Shown here: piece by piece, positions 27,923-36,163 of the stretch
How the letters are laid out: each line of letters begins with the position of its first letter
Position numbering within the stretch: the stretch's first letter is position 1
Source of the DNA: Alicyclobacillus kakegawensis NBRC 103104
Lineage (GTDB): Bacteria > Bacillota > Bacilli > Alicyclobacillales > Alicyclobacillaceae
Reading direction: 5' to 3'
Length of the DNA stretch: 64,000 nucleotides
Assembly (NCBI RefSeq): GCF_001552655.1
Contig: NZ_BCRP01000002.1
Span: 124,001-188,000 of the forward strand
Translations under genes and position numbers: made by a program
The notes under the pieces: model-generated
Seen by the model: only the letters and a program-made list of their open reading frames with translations
Database searches by the model: none
What the model was told of the DNA's origin: nothing

Positions 27923-28295
27923 GCGTATTCTCCTCCCGAATCCAATCCATCGCTTGTTCAAATGTGAGTTCACCCTTGTCTAACGCATTGAGCACCTGCT
28001 CCATCCGCTCATCCTCGGGACCCTGGGTGACCGGGTAGCCCAGCGTGCGGATAACCTGATTCAATCGGGAACGGACGGTGGGATACGAGATCTTCAGGTC
28101 CCGCTCCACCTCCTTGATATTGCCGCGGCAGCGCAGGAACGTCTCGACAAACTGCATCTGTTCTGCGCTGAGCCGCAACAGGGCGGGGGCGGGGAAGTGT
28201 CCCTGGACCCGCGTGTCGCAAGCGGGGCACGTGAGTTCGCTGATCTCCATCACTTCATTGCAGGACGGACACTGCACCGGCAGCGTGCGGCTCAT
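27915..28295 (-). CDS. DUF2089 zinc-ribbon/helix-turn-helix protein
   Basis: A 126-aa protein. N-terminal CPSC...CPAC (residues about 9-26) is a zinc ribbon. It is followed by LSAEQMQFVETFLRCRGNIK and EVERDLKISYPTVRSRLNQV, a sigma-70-region-4-like helix-turn-helix characteristic of DUF2089. The C-terminal helix GELTFEQAMDWI resembles the SHOCT-like helix of the next gene. It is probably a transcription regulator of its own operon. Upstream DNA (28296-28375) is AT-rich, with TTGCAT-N17-TAAAAA on the minus strand as a weak promoter candidate. Confidence 0.85.
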   Translation of the reverse strand: MSRTLPVQCPSCNEVMEISELTCPACDTRVQGHFPAPALLRLSAEQMQFVETFLRCRGNIKEVERDLKISYPTVRSRLNQVIRTLGYPVTQGPEDERMEQVLNALDKGELTFEQAMDWIREENTRE

Positions 28296-28375
28296 AGGAG
28301 AACACCGCCTTTCATGAATTCAAAGTATCCTATCCATATTTTTAAACAACTACTTTCACATATGCAATACCCAAT

Positions 28376-29860
28376 TTACGTTTTTTCGCCGCAGAGCGGT
28401 CGCAGGTCAGTGCGCCTGAGCCCCTTGGGATAAAGGTTGTTGGTGCGCCCGCTGACCCCATTCCCCCACCCAAGCGGCCAGCCAGACAGGTGTACCAGCG
28501 TCCGTCCGCGCAGGCCCAGGTCTGGCAATGGGGCACCCGAGAGATACTCCACGGCCAACTCTTCGTCAAGCAGCGCGGACTGTCTGGCCAACTGGGGGGG
28601 GACGGCCATCGCCAGCGCGTGTTGGGGCTCCAACCGTCCGCGTTCCTGACTAGCCAGCCACAGCCCCGGACGGTGGATGCGGACACGGGCCTGTTCAAGC
28701 CGAACCAGCAGCTCGGGGTCGGGTGCTGCGTACGCATGCGGACCGCGCCACAGGGGCTCGTGCCAGGGCAGCGGAACCTGCTCCGGATTGACCCATTCGG
28801 CGACAGCCCGCCGCCATTCTGCCGGGTTGGCAGACGGCGAGCGGCGCCGCCCCGCCGCCTGTCGCTCGCTGCGCCGTGCAGGCTTGTCCCGCCCCCCCGC
28901 GAAGTGCTCTTCCAATCGCCGGAAACGCGCCACAAAGTGACCTTCACCGGCGCCTTTATGGGGCCAGAGGCGGCGCGTGCGGGTGATATCGGCGCCAAAG
29001 CGGCGCGTCAGTTCGGGGTCTCCCAGCCACTCGGGCCGACCAGGCTCCCATCCAGGCCAAAGCGGGATGTCTTCCAGGACCACCGGGAACGAATCGAGCG
29101 CCCAGGCTACGATGTGTTCGTTCTCAAACGGGTTGAACGTGCATGTGGAATAGACCAGCCTGCCGCCTGGGCGCAGCATGGACAACGCGCAGGCCAGGAT
29201 CTCCCGCTGCCGCCGCGCACACGATGCGGGCGAACTCGCCTGCCACTGCCTTCTGGCCTCCGGGTCTTTGCGGAACATCCCCTCTCCTGAACAGGGGGCG
29301 TCCACCAGTATGGCGTCAAAACGGACGCCGACAGCTGCAGCGAGTTGGTGGGGGAGCGCCTGTGTGACGAGCGCCGGGGCGCCTGCTCGTTCCAGGTTCT
29401 CGACCAAGGTGCGAACACGGGCGGGGTGCGGTTCGTTGGCAACCAAGACCCCTTGCCCGCGCAATCGGCGGGCGATGTCGGTCGCCTTGCCGCCGGGGGC
29501 GGCGCACAGGTCGAGTACCCGCTCCCCCGGCCTTGGATCAAGTGCGGGCACAACCGCCATGGCGGACGGCTCCTGAATGTAACAGGCGCCGCTCATCACC
29601 CAGGGGCTGGACCCCAACCTAGAGCCAGGGGGCAACAAGAAGGCGTCGTCCCGCCATGGCACTGGCATCGCGTGGGCGGGCCGAGGGATTGTTTCAGGGT
29701 GGGCTCCCCGGGGTGGAGACAGGCCAGCGGCCTGCCCGGCATGGTCCCCCGCGCGCGCGGCTCGCATGGGCGGCTGCTCGAGAGCTGCGCAAAAGTCCTG
29801 CCATTCCCGTCCCAACAACGGCTTCATGAGCCGTTTAAAGTCTGTGGGTAACCAGTCCAT
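28376..29860 (-). CDS. rsmF: 16S/23S rRNA m5C methyltransferase, RsmF/NOL1-NOP2-Sun family
   Basis: A 494-aa RNA (cytosine-5)-methyltransferase. Motif I VLDLCAAPGGKATDIA, motif IV VDAPCSGEGMFRKD (release Cys) and motif VI YSTCTFNPFENEHI (nucleophile Cys) are all present. The C-terminal 130 residues form the PUA-like RNA-binding region of RsmF, with a Lys/Arg-rich linker around residues 325-345. The exact target base cannot be read from sequence. It is a single gene, divergent from queF, and AAGGATG precedes the ATG. Confidence 0.88.
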   Translation of the reverse strand: MDWLPTDFKRLMKPLLGREWQDFCAALEQPPMRAARAGDHAGQAAGLSPPRGAHPETIPRPAHAMPVPWRDDAFLLPPGSRLGSSPWVMSGACYIQEPSAMAVVPALDPRPGERVLDLCAAPGGKATDIARRLRGQGVLVANEPHPARVRTLVENLERAGAPALVTQALPHQLAAAVGVRFDAILVDAPCSGEGMFRKDPEARRQWQASSPASCARRQREILACALSMLRPGGRLVYSTCTFNPFENEHIVAWALDSFPVVLEDIPLWPGWEPGRPEWLGDPELTRRFGADITRTRRLWPHKGAGEGHFVARFRRLEEHFAGGRDKPARRSERQAAGRRRSPSANPAEWRRAVAEWVNPEQVPLPWHEPLWRGPHAYAAPDPELLVRLEQARVRIHRPGLWLASQERGRLEPQHALAMAVPPQLARQSALLDEELAVEYLSGAPLPDLGLRGRTLVHLSGWPLGWGNGVSGRTNNLYPKGLRRTDLRPLCGEKT

Positions 29861-29968
29861 ATCTGTTCATCCTTCGCCCGTGATTTGACGTTCCGGCATC
29901 CACCGGTAGCATGATCCACCTTATCACGCACACCCGCGCCGCGCACGCGCATTCCACGTACGCCGTGA

Positions 29969-29998
29969 TTGCCACACTCCCCGCCCCCGGGGTATAGT
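29969..29998 (+). promoter_or_regulatory. Promoter of queF
   Basis: TTGCCA (29969-29974), an 18-bp spacer and TATAGT (29993-29998), giving a leader of only about 27 nt. That is too short for a preQ1 riboswitch. Confidence 0.6.
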
Positions 29999-30032
29999 GG
30001 TGCGGAACAGACAAGAAACGGAGGTGAACGCG

Positions 30033-30416
30033 ATGGCCACCCGCCCTTCGCGTGAATTGATTGTTGTACCCAATCCACACCCGGATCGCGTATACGACGT
30101 GACCATGGAGACGGCTGAGTTCACCACGTTGTGTCCGATGACAGGACAACCGGATTTTGCCACCATTCGCATCCATTATCAACCAGGCCCGCACCTGGTG
30201 GAGTTGAAGTCTCTCAAGCTGTATCTGTGGAGTTTCCGCAATGAAGGGCATTATCACGAGGATGTCACCAACATCATCCTGAACGACTTCGTGGCGGCGG
30301 CCAAACCGCGCTTCGCCGAGGTGACAGCCGATTTCACCATCCGCGGCGGCATTCACACCGTCGTGCACGCGAAGTGGCATCCTGAGGAGGCTTCGGGTGA
30401 CGGGCAAACGACTTGA
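30033..30416 (+). CDS. queF: NADPH-dependent 7-cyano-7-deazaguanine reductase
   Basis: Reduces preQ0 to preQ1 in queuosine synthesis. The 127-aa length is that of the short unimodular QueF. The catalytic Cys34 and Asp41 lie in TLCPMTGQPDF, and the substrate-binding ELKSLKLYLWSFRNEGHYHE motif follows. CGGAGGTGA precedes ATG 30033. It is a lone gene between its promoter and a hairpin terminator; queC, queD and queE are not in the window. Confidence 0.95.
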   Translation: MATRPSRELIVVPNPHPDRVYDVTMETAEFTTLCPMTGQPDFATIRIHYQPGPHLVELKSLKLYLWSFRNEGHYHEDVTNIILNDFVAAAKPRFAEVTADFTIRGGIHTVVHAKWHPEEASGDGQTT

Positions 30417-30453
30417 ACCTGGAGGGTCTATTTCAGGCCCAATCGGCTCACAT

Positions 30454-30500
30454 GACGGGACGGATGCCGGCTCGGGGTGTCCCGTCTTCGTCTTCCTCTC
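30454..30500 (+). terminator. Terminator after queF
   Basis: GACGGGAC (30454-30461) pairs perfectly with GTCCCGTC (30479-30486) and is followed by the pyrimidine-rich TTCGTCTTCCTCTCTT. The U-tract is imperfect. Confidence 0.55.
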
Positions 30501-30640
30501 TTGCCCTCGCTCCCGCAGCTCCAAGCCCTGCAGACGGGCGGCCGCGCTCTCACGGGCAGGGCAGGAACTTGCGTCCTTGCCAGCGAATATGAGAAGGTTG
30601 GAGCAGCAGACATGCCATCATTCTGGAGAGGACGGTTGAC

Positions 30641-32617
30641 GTGCGTGCGTTCAGATGGCTCGGCCGATGGACAGTCACGGGCTTGTTGAGCGCAGCGGCG
30701 GCTTTCGCCGCGGCTGTGTGCGTCCCGGTCAGAGTGGAGGCGGCCACGCTGCAGATGAGTGCGGTGGTGGGGCTGAACGGATACTATTCCAAGGACCGGC
30801 TTGTGCCGGTTGTGCTTCATATTGTCAATCGAGGGAACTCGTCCACGGCGCGCCTACGTGTCGTGGTGCACCAGCCGCTGCCGAATGACCGCGTCATGGA
30901 CGGTCATCTTGTTTGGAGCGTGCATCTGCCGGCGCATGGGTCGGTGGACAAGCGGATTGTGGTTCCCGGGCAAGCTGTCGCAGACGGGGCCCAGGTTGTG
31001 TGCGAGGCGGGCGCTAGCAGTGTGTCCACTTCGCTCGGGGGAAACCCGTTTGGCCGCGTCTCTTTGGTGGCGGTGGTCTCGAGCCGGGCGCAGGCAGCCC
31101 AGTTTTTAACCAGCAGTTCGAATGGACGCAATGGCCAGCCGGTGCTCCCGGTGCGTGTGACGCCGCGGGCTTTGCCGGATTTTCCGTATCTGCTGGAGGA
31201 CCTGACGGCCGTTTCTCTGAGTCCGGATACCTTATCTGAGTTGACCCGTCAGCAGCGTTCTGCCCTGTCGATGTGGGTGAAACTGGGCGGCCTGCTGTTG
31301 GTCACCGGGGTGGGCAAGGTGGATGCCGCCTGGCAGGAGCAATTGCCGCTGCGTCCTTCATCCAGCCATCGGGTCTCTTTGGCCTCGTTGGCGTCGGTCA
31401 TTCAAGGCAGTGTCCAGCCGCCATCGGGAAAGGTCGATGCCGAGGGCCGGATTGCCGGCGATGACGTTCAGGTGTGGGCGGGCACGCGGGAGCAGCCGCT
31501 CATCGCCGCCCGCACGGTCGGACGCGGCGTCGTCGTCCAGACGGCCTTTTCTCCGTTGCAGCCCGCCGTCATCGGATGGTCGGGCAACGCGGCGCTGTGG
31601 ACCTGGGTCCTTAGGAGCGGCGGCTCCCAGAGCCAACAGGCCCTGCCTCCGTTGACCGGAGCGGGCGGGGCGCTCAACCTGGCGACGGCCAGCGACGCGC
31701 TGCCGCCGCTGCGGGTCCCGTCGCTGCGCATCTGGGGCTCCTTGTTCGCGGTCTATGCGCTGGTGATAGGCCCGATTCTGTTCTTCGTCCTGCGCCGGCG
31801 CAAACGCGAGAGTTGGGCGTGGGTGGTTTTGCCCCTGCTCAGCGTGGTGACTACGGTTGGGATATACGGTTTTGGCATCGCTCAACGCCCGAACGGCGTG
31901 CTGACGGAGGGAGTTGGCGTGTTGGAGTTGGTCGGCGACGGCAGCGCTGAGGTGTACGGGATGCGCGGTTTTATGTCGCCGTTGGTGACCAGCGCCAGCG
32001 TGACGACGGAGGACGCGTCCTATGGATTATCGTTGGCGGAGACCAATGTGCGGGCGTTGGGCGAGGCGTACGTGGCCGAGGACGGCGGCGTGAGCGCCCG
32101 GTTTGAATCGGTCGGCCGGTGGGGCGTGCGTTATTTGTACACGATTGGGGCGGTTCATGGGCAGGGCCGGCTGAACGCCAGTCTGGACTCGTCCTTGGGC
32201 ACGATAAGCGGGATGGTGAGTAACGAGACATCCTACACCCTCGAGGACGTGGCGGTCATCTGGAACCATCATCTCTACGAATTGGGGACTTTGCGCCCAG
32301 GGCAATCGGTCGTGTTGGACGACCGGACGAAGGCGTTGTCCCTTGATGGCAACTGGGTGACCACCTACGGCCGCTACAACGCGGACATCACGCACGGCGT
32401 GGGCCGCGCCTTGGCACAGGTTTTGGCCGCCAACGGCAAAGCGGACCCGAGTTCGTCCGGGCAGGCCATGCTGGTGGCCACTTGCACCTCCGACACAGCG
32501 GCGATCCCTGAGCTGAGGACTCTGCAGCACGTCGCGTCGGAACAGCAGTTGACCGTGGTGCGCCAGTTCCAGTCCGTCACGCCTGTGTTCACGTCCGACA
32601 GGATGATGCAGTCATGA
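30641..32617 (+). CDS. Exported/membrane-anchored protein of an ABC exporter operon, 658 aa
   Basis: The N-terminus has basic residues and a hydrophobic core ending AAVCVPVRVEAA, a likely signal peptide. The body is beta-rich (VVGLNGYYSKDRLVPVVLHI resembles an Ig-like or CARDB fold). Around residues 360-410 two hydrophobic segments flank the basic RRRKRES, a membrane hairpin, and the remaining domain is again beta-rich. GTG 30641 follows GGAGAGG. The stop overlaps the start of an ABC ATPase gene, so the product probably works with that exporter. I cannot name the family with confidence. Confidence 0.8.
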   Translation: MRAFRWLGRWTVTGLLSAAAAFAAAVCVPVRVEAATLQMSAVVGLNGYYSKDRLVPVVLHIVNRGNSSTARLRVVVHQPLPNDRVMDGHLVWSVHLPAHGSVDKRIVVPGQAVADGAQVVCEAGASSVSTSLGGNPFGRVSLVAVVSSRAQAAQFLTSSSNGRNGQPVLPVRVTPRALPDFPYLLEDLTAVSLSPDTLSELTRQQRSALSMWVKLGGLLLVTGVGKVDAAWQEQLPLRPSSSHRVSLASLASVIQGSVQPPSGKVDAEGRIAGDDVQVWAGTREQPLIAARTVGRGVVVQTAFSPLQPAVIGWSGNAALWTWVLRSGGSQSQQALPPLTGAGGALNLATASDALPPLRVPSLRIWGSLFAVYALVIGPILFFVLRRRKRESWAWVVLPLLSVVTTVGIYGFGIAQRPNGVLTEGVGVLELVGDGSAEVYGMRGFMSPLVTSASVTTEDASYGLSLAETNVRALGEAYVAEDGGVSARFESVGRWGVRYLYTIGAVHGQGRLNASLDSSLGTISGMVSNETSYTLEDVAVIWNHHLYELGTLRPGQSVVLDDRTKALSLDGNWVTTYGRYNADITHGVGRALAQVLAANGKADPSSSGQAMLVATCTSDTAAIPELRTLQHVASEQQLTVVRQFQSVTPVFTSDRMMQS

Positions 32618-33546
32618 TTCAGACTCAGAATCTGGTCAAGCGTTACGGCCGGGAGTTTGCGGTGAATCAACTCAACCTGACCGTGCGCCAGGGCACTGTG
32701 TTTGGCATCGTGGGCGAAAACGGGGCTGGCAAGACGACAACCCTGTCGATGCTGGCCACGCTCACCGTCCCCACCTCCGGCCAGGCGTTCATCGCCGGCT
32801 ACGAGGTGACCCATCAGCCGCACGAGGTGCGGCGGGCCATCGGGTACATGCCAGACTCGTTCGGGGTCTACGATGAGTTGACGGTGATGGAGTATCTGCG
32901 TTTTTACGCAGACTGTTACGGCGTCGATCGCGGGACGGCGGAGAGGCGAGCTAAGGAACTGCTGGAGTGGGTGGACCTTGGTGCCAAACAGCACAGCTAC
33001 GTCAATGCTCTCTCCCGCGGGATGCAGCAGCGGCTGGAGATTGCCCGCTGCCTCATGCACGACCCGGAGGTGCTCATCCTGGACGAACCCTCTTCGGGGC
33101 TGGATCCCAGGTCCCGGTTGGAGATGCGGGCTGTGCTGCAGCGGCTGCGGTCACTTGGCAAAACCATCCTCATCAGCTCGCACATCCTGCACGAACTCGG
33201 ATCGATTGCCGACGAGATTGGTATCATGCGCGGCGGGGAGCTGTCGGCTATCGCTTCCGTCAACGTCATGCTCGCCCACTCAGATGCGTTTCGCACCCTG
33301 TGGATCAGCGGCACCGGGCCGCGGGAAGCCTGGGAAAGGGCGTTCGCGGACGATCCGCACGTGCTCAATGTCGTGGAGAAGCGTCCGGCGGTCGAAGTTC
33401 TGTACGCTGGCACGGTGGAACAGCAGGCACAGTTGATGAAGTCGTTGATGGACAGAGGGGTGGTGCTGTATCAATTTGCGGAGCGGCCCACCGACATCGA
33501 GGAACTTTTCCTGCGTCTGACCGACCAGGGGGAGGAGGCGGACTGA
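32614..33546 (+). CDS. ABC transporter ATP-binding protein (third system)
   Basis: A 310-aa ATPase with Walker A GENGAGKTT, signature LSRGMQQRLEIA and Walker B LILDEPSSGLDPRS. The class is like NatA/CcmA exporters. ATG 32614 overlaps the upstream stop (ATGA), and its stop overlaps the next start (TGATG). Together the three genes make one exporter module of exported partner, ATPase and permease. The substrate is unknown. Confidence 0.9.
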   Translation: MIQTQNLVKRYGREFAVNQLNLTVRQGTVFGIVGENGAGKTTTLSMLATLTVPTSGQAFIAGYEVTHQPHEVRRAIGYMPDSFGVYDELTVMEYLRFYADCYGVDRGTAERRAKELLEWVDLGAKQHSYVNALSRGMQQRLEIARCLMHDPEVLILDEPSSGLDPRSRLEMRAVLQRLRSLGKTILISSHILHELGSIADEIGIMRGGELSAIASVNVMLAHSDAFRTLWISGTGPREAWERAFADDPHVLNVVEKRPAVEVLYAGTVEQQAQLMKSLMDRGVVLYQFAERPTDIEELFLRLTDQGEEAD

Positions 33547-34370
33547 TGCGGGCCAATCCGTTGTTGTACAAGGAGTTTCGGCAGCGGATGCGGGCGCGCC
33601 GGACACCCCTGGTGGTGGCCGGGTACTTTGTCTCAATGGCGGCGTTGACCTTTTTCCTGCTGTACGAAAACGTCCAGGGTCAATTGGTGCTGGTGTTGCC
33701 GGCGCGCAGCGAGCAGGTGTTCCTATTGATGAGCCTGTTGCAAATGACGGTGGTGGCGTTTCTCACTCCCGCTTTTGCCGCTGGCGCCATCAGCGGCGAG
33801 CGTGAGCGGCGGACGCTGGTCGTGCTGTTGACGACGCCGTTGTCGCCGTTTGGCATACTTGTTGGCAAGGTGCTCTCGTCCAGCGCCCTGCTGGCCCTGC
33901 TGCTGGTGGTCTCGCTACCGTTGTACAGCCTTGTCTTCCTGTTCGGCGGCGCGGTTCCGCAGGAGGTGCTGGCCGTGTTCGGGTTCCAGCTGCTCAACAT
34001 CGTCCTGATTGCGGCGCTCAGCGTCTTGTGGTCCACCATCGCTCTTCGGTCCGGCTGGAGCACCGTGCTCAGTTATGCCACGGTCGGCTTCATGGTCATT
34101 TTCAGCGGCGTGGTCGGCTATGGTCTGCGTCTGTTGGCGCAAAGCCCGATGGAGTTTTTTGCGCTGCGCTGGTCCAATGACCTGCTGGCGCTCAATCCGC
34201 TCTGGATGGAGGCGTCGCTGGCCGGCGTGGTCAGCGTCACCCGGCACGCCTGGGTGTTGTTTCTCGGCTTTTACGCCGCCCTGGTGGCGGTGCTCGCAGT
34301 ACCGGCGGTGTTTCGGCTGCGGCCGCAGCTGTGGCGGCTGCTTCCCGGGGATGAACGAAACTACCAGTGA
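33546..34370 (+). CDS. ABC-2 type permease
   Basis: A 274-aa protein with about six membrane helices and the opening NPLLYKEFRQRMRARRTP. The segment FAAGAISGERERRTLVVLLT is a known permease-ATPase coupling helix motif (SGEREKGT-like) of GldF/NosY-type ABC-2 permeases. It starts at ATG 33546, overlapping the ATPase stop. It is the last gene of the three-gene exporter operon. A G/C hairpin followed by TTTT near 34385-34399 may end it. Confidence 0.88.
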   Translation: MRANPLLYKEFRQRMRARRTPLVVAGYFVSMAALTFFLLYENVQGQLVLVLPARSEQVFLLMSLLQMTVVAFLTPAFAAGAISGERERRTLVVLLTTPLSPFGILVGKVLSSSALLALLLVVSLPLYSLVFLFGGAVPQEVLAVFGFQLLNIVLIAALSVLWSTIALRSGWSTVLSYATVGFMVIFSGVVGYGLRLLAQSPMEFFALRWSNDLLALNPLWMEASLAGVVSVTRHAWVLFLGFYAALVAVLAVPAVFRLRPQLWRLLPGDERNYQ

Positions 34371-34467
34371 ACAGGCGCGGAGGGCCTGGCCCCCCTTTTC
34401 GTGCCCATTGTCATATCCCGCCGGGTCCGGGCGTACAGTCTAGAGACGGACATGCCTGGCAGGGGGG

Positions 34468-35565
34468 ATGGGCGTGCGCGTGGGTGTGAGTATCCTGCTG
34501 TCCCTGGCGATGATCTTGTTCGGGGCCGAGCTGTTCACAAATGCCGTCGAATGGTTGGGGCGCCGGCTCGGTCTCGGCCAGGGGGCGGTGGGAAGCGTCC
34601 TGGCCGCCTTGGGTACGGCGTTGCCCGAGACGGCGGTACCCATCACGGCCATCACGTTTAGCGGCGGGACCCGCGATGCGCAGGATGTCGGTATCGGCGG
34701 CATCCTGGGCGCGCCGTTTCTGTTGACCACACTCGGCTCCTTTATCATGGCCGTGGCCGTGCTCGTCGTGCGCCGCCGCAGCCTCCCCAGTTTGCAGGTG
34801 GAACCGGCCTCTTTTCAGCGCGACATGGCCTTTTTTTTGACCGCATATTCGCTCGCGATTTTGTTCGGATGTGTCCACACGGAGTATCTCAAACGGGTAG
34901 TCCCCTGGGTGCTCGTCGCGATGTACGCGTCGTTTCTCTGGTTGACGCTGCGCGACCGCGGCCAAGGCGCAGGCGCCGGTCCGATTCACCCTCTGTATCT
35001 CCAGGGCAAGCTGGATGCGCCCAGGTTGTCGGCTATCTGCCTGCAGTTGATGCTCTCGCTGGCCCTGATTGTGGGCGGCGCCCACCTGCTCAGCGGTGGT
35101 GTGGAGCAGATTGCCAAATGGCTCAGCATCCCGCCCTTTATCCTGTCCGCCCTCTTGATACCGCTCGCTACTGAACTGCCGGAGACGCTCAACAGCGTGG
35201 TGTGGATACATCAAGGGAAAGACGCGCTGGCGGCCGGAAACATTACGGGGGCCATGGTATTTCAGAGCACGCTGGTGCCCGCCATCGGCATTCTGTTGAC
35301 GCCCTGGCGGCTGAACATGGAGGCGTTGTTGACCGGGGGTCTGACGCTGGCCGCGGCCTCATTTGTATTCGGAATGTTCCGCTTGCGGCGCACGCTGTCG
35401 CCGAGCGTGCTCCTGTGCGCGTCGGTGCTGTATTGGGTGTTGCCCCTGCAGGCGCTGGCGCTGCGCTATGATGCGCACATCGTTTACTGGGCGGGGGGCG
35501 CCCTGGCCGGGGTGATGATGCTGTTGGCGTTGGCCATGGGCGCGCATTACCGCAGCGATCCTTAG
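34468..35565 (+). CDS. Sodium/calcium exchanger family (CaCA) membrane protein
   Basis: A 365-aa integral membrane protein with ten or so helices in two halves. Each half carries the alpha-repeat of cation/Ca2+ exchangers: ALGTALPETAVPITA near residue 47 and PLATELPETLNSVVW near 232, followed by GNITGAMVFQS. The acidic Glu in each repeat is the usual ion ligand. It probably exchanges Ca2+ or another cation for H+ or Na+. Ion choice cannot be told. ATG 34468 lies right after a G-run, and the GTG six bases on is also possible. Confidence 0.85.
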   Translation: MGVRVGVSILLSLAMILFGAELFTNAVEWLGRRLGLGQGAVGSVLAALGTALPETAVPITAITFSGGTRDAQDVGIGGILGAPFLLTTLGSFIMAVAVLVVRRRSLPSLQVEPASFQRDMAFFLTAYSLAILFGCVHTEYLKRVVPWVLVAMYASFLWLTLRDRGQGAGAGPIHPLYLQGKLDAPRLSAICLQLMLSLALIVGGAHLLSGGVEQIAKWLSIPPFILSALLIPLATELPETLNSVVWIHQGKDALAAGNITGAMVFQSTLVPAIGILLTPWRLNMEALLTGGLTLAAASFVFGMFRLRRTLSPSVLLCASVLYWVLPLQALALRYDAHIVYWAGGALAGVMMLLALAMGAHYRSDP

Positions 35566-35609
35566 CCCCCCTGTGCGCATGGCGGCTCTTCAAGCCGGGG
35601 ACCGCAGTG

Positions 35610-35618
35610 TGGTACAAT
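35610..35618 (+). promoter_or_regulatory. Extended -10 promoter of trxA
   Basis: TGG directly before TACAAT (35613-35618) makes an extended -10 element; the -35 (TTCAAG near 35589) is poor. The leader of about 115 nt to trxA holds no recognisable regulatory RNA. Confidence 0.5.
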
Positions 35619-35740
35619 GATTGTGCGTGAACCCGCGCAGCTAAACATCACATCGAGCGGGCGCCCTGACCCAGCGGCGGCTGCGGCGGGGACGCCGCAG
35701 CAGCGGGTGAGGGCGCAGCGGTTGATTGGAGGGTGAGAAC

Positions 35741-36055
35741 ATGCCGGAAGTGGTGACGGATGCGACCTTCGCTTCCTTCATTCAGTCGGATCAACCGGTG
35801 CTGGTCGATTTTTGGGCAACTTGGTGCGGCCCGTGCAAGATGCTCGCACCGGTGATAGAGGATGTTGCCAACGAGTACGCCGACAAACTCAAGGTCGGCA
35901 AACTGGATGTCGATGAGAACCCTGAGACCACACAGAAGTTCGGCATCATGAGCGTGCCCACCGTGCTCGTCTTCAAGAATGGCCAAGTGGTCAAGCAGTT
36001 GATTGGCTATCGGCCGAAGAGCGACATGGTGGCGCAGCTGGCGGACGTCCTCTGA
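35741..36055 (+). CDS. trxA: Thioredoxin
   Basis: A 104-aa classical thioredoxin with active-site WCGPC (Cys29, Cys32) and the cis-Pro loop SVPTV. It reduces protein disulfides with electrons from thioredoxin reductase in the cytoplasm. ATG 35741 follows GGAGGGTGA. It is monocistronic, flanked by its own promoter and a strong hairpin. Confidence 0.97.
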   Translation: MPEVVTDATFASFIQSDQPVLVDFWATWCGPCKMLAPVIEDVANEYADKLKVGKLDVDENPETTQKFGIMSVPTVLVFKNGQVVKQLIGYRPKSDMVAQLADVL

Positions 36056-36079
36056 GTCCAGAGCGCATGCAGGAGCGAG

Positions 36080-36103
36080 GCGGCGGGCCCACATGCCCGC
36101 CGC
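36080..36103. terminator. Hairpin between convergent trxA and radical SAM genes
   Basis: GCGGCGGGC-CCACAT-GCCCGCCGC, a perfect 9-bp stem with a 6-nt loop. There is no U-tract on the plus strand, so it may act as an RNA end stabiliser or a bidirectional terminator. Confidence 0.5.
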
Positions 36104-36163
36104 GCGTCTGTACAAAGGCCATATCCGTCGCGGCGGCTCGTCGCGTGTGACCGGCTGCTCCGG

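Noticed and set aside
29900-30032. A preQ1 riboswitch before queF
   Set aside because: The promoter is only about 27 nt before the ribosome site, and no preQ1 aptamer sequence is visible.
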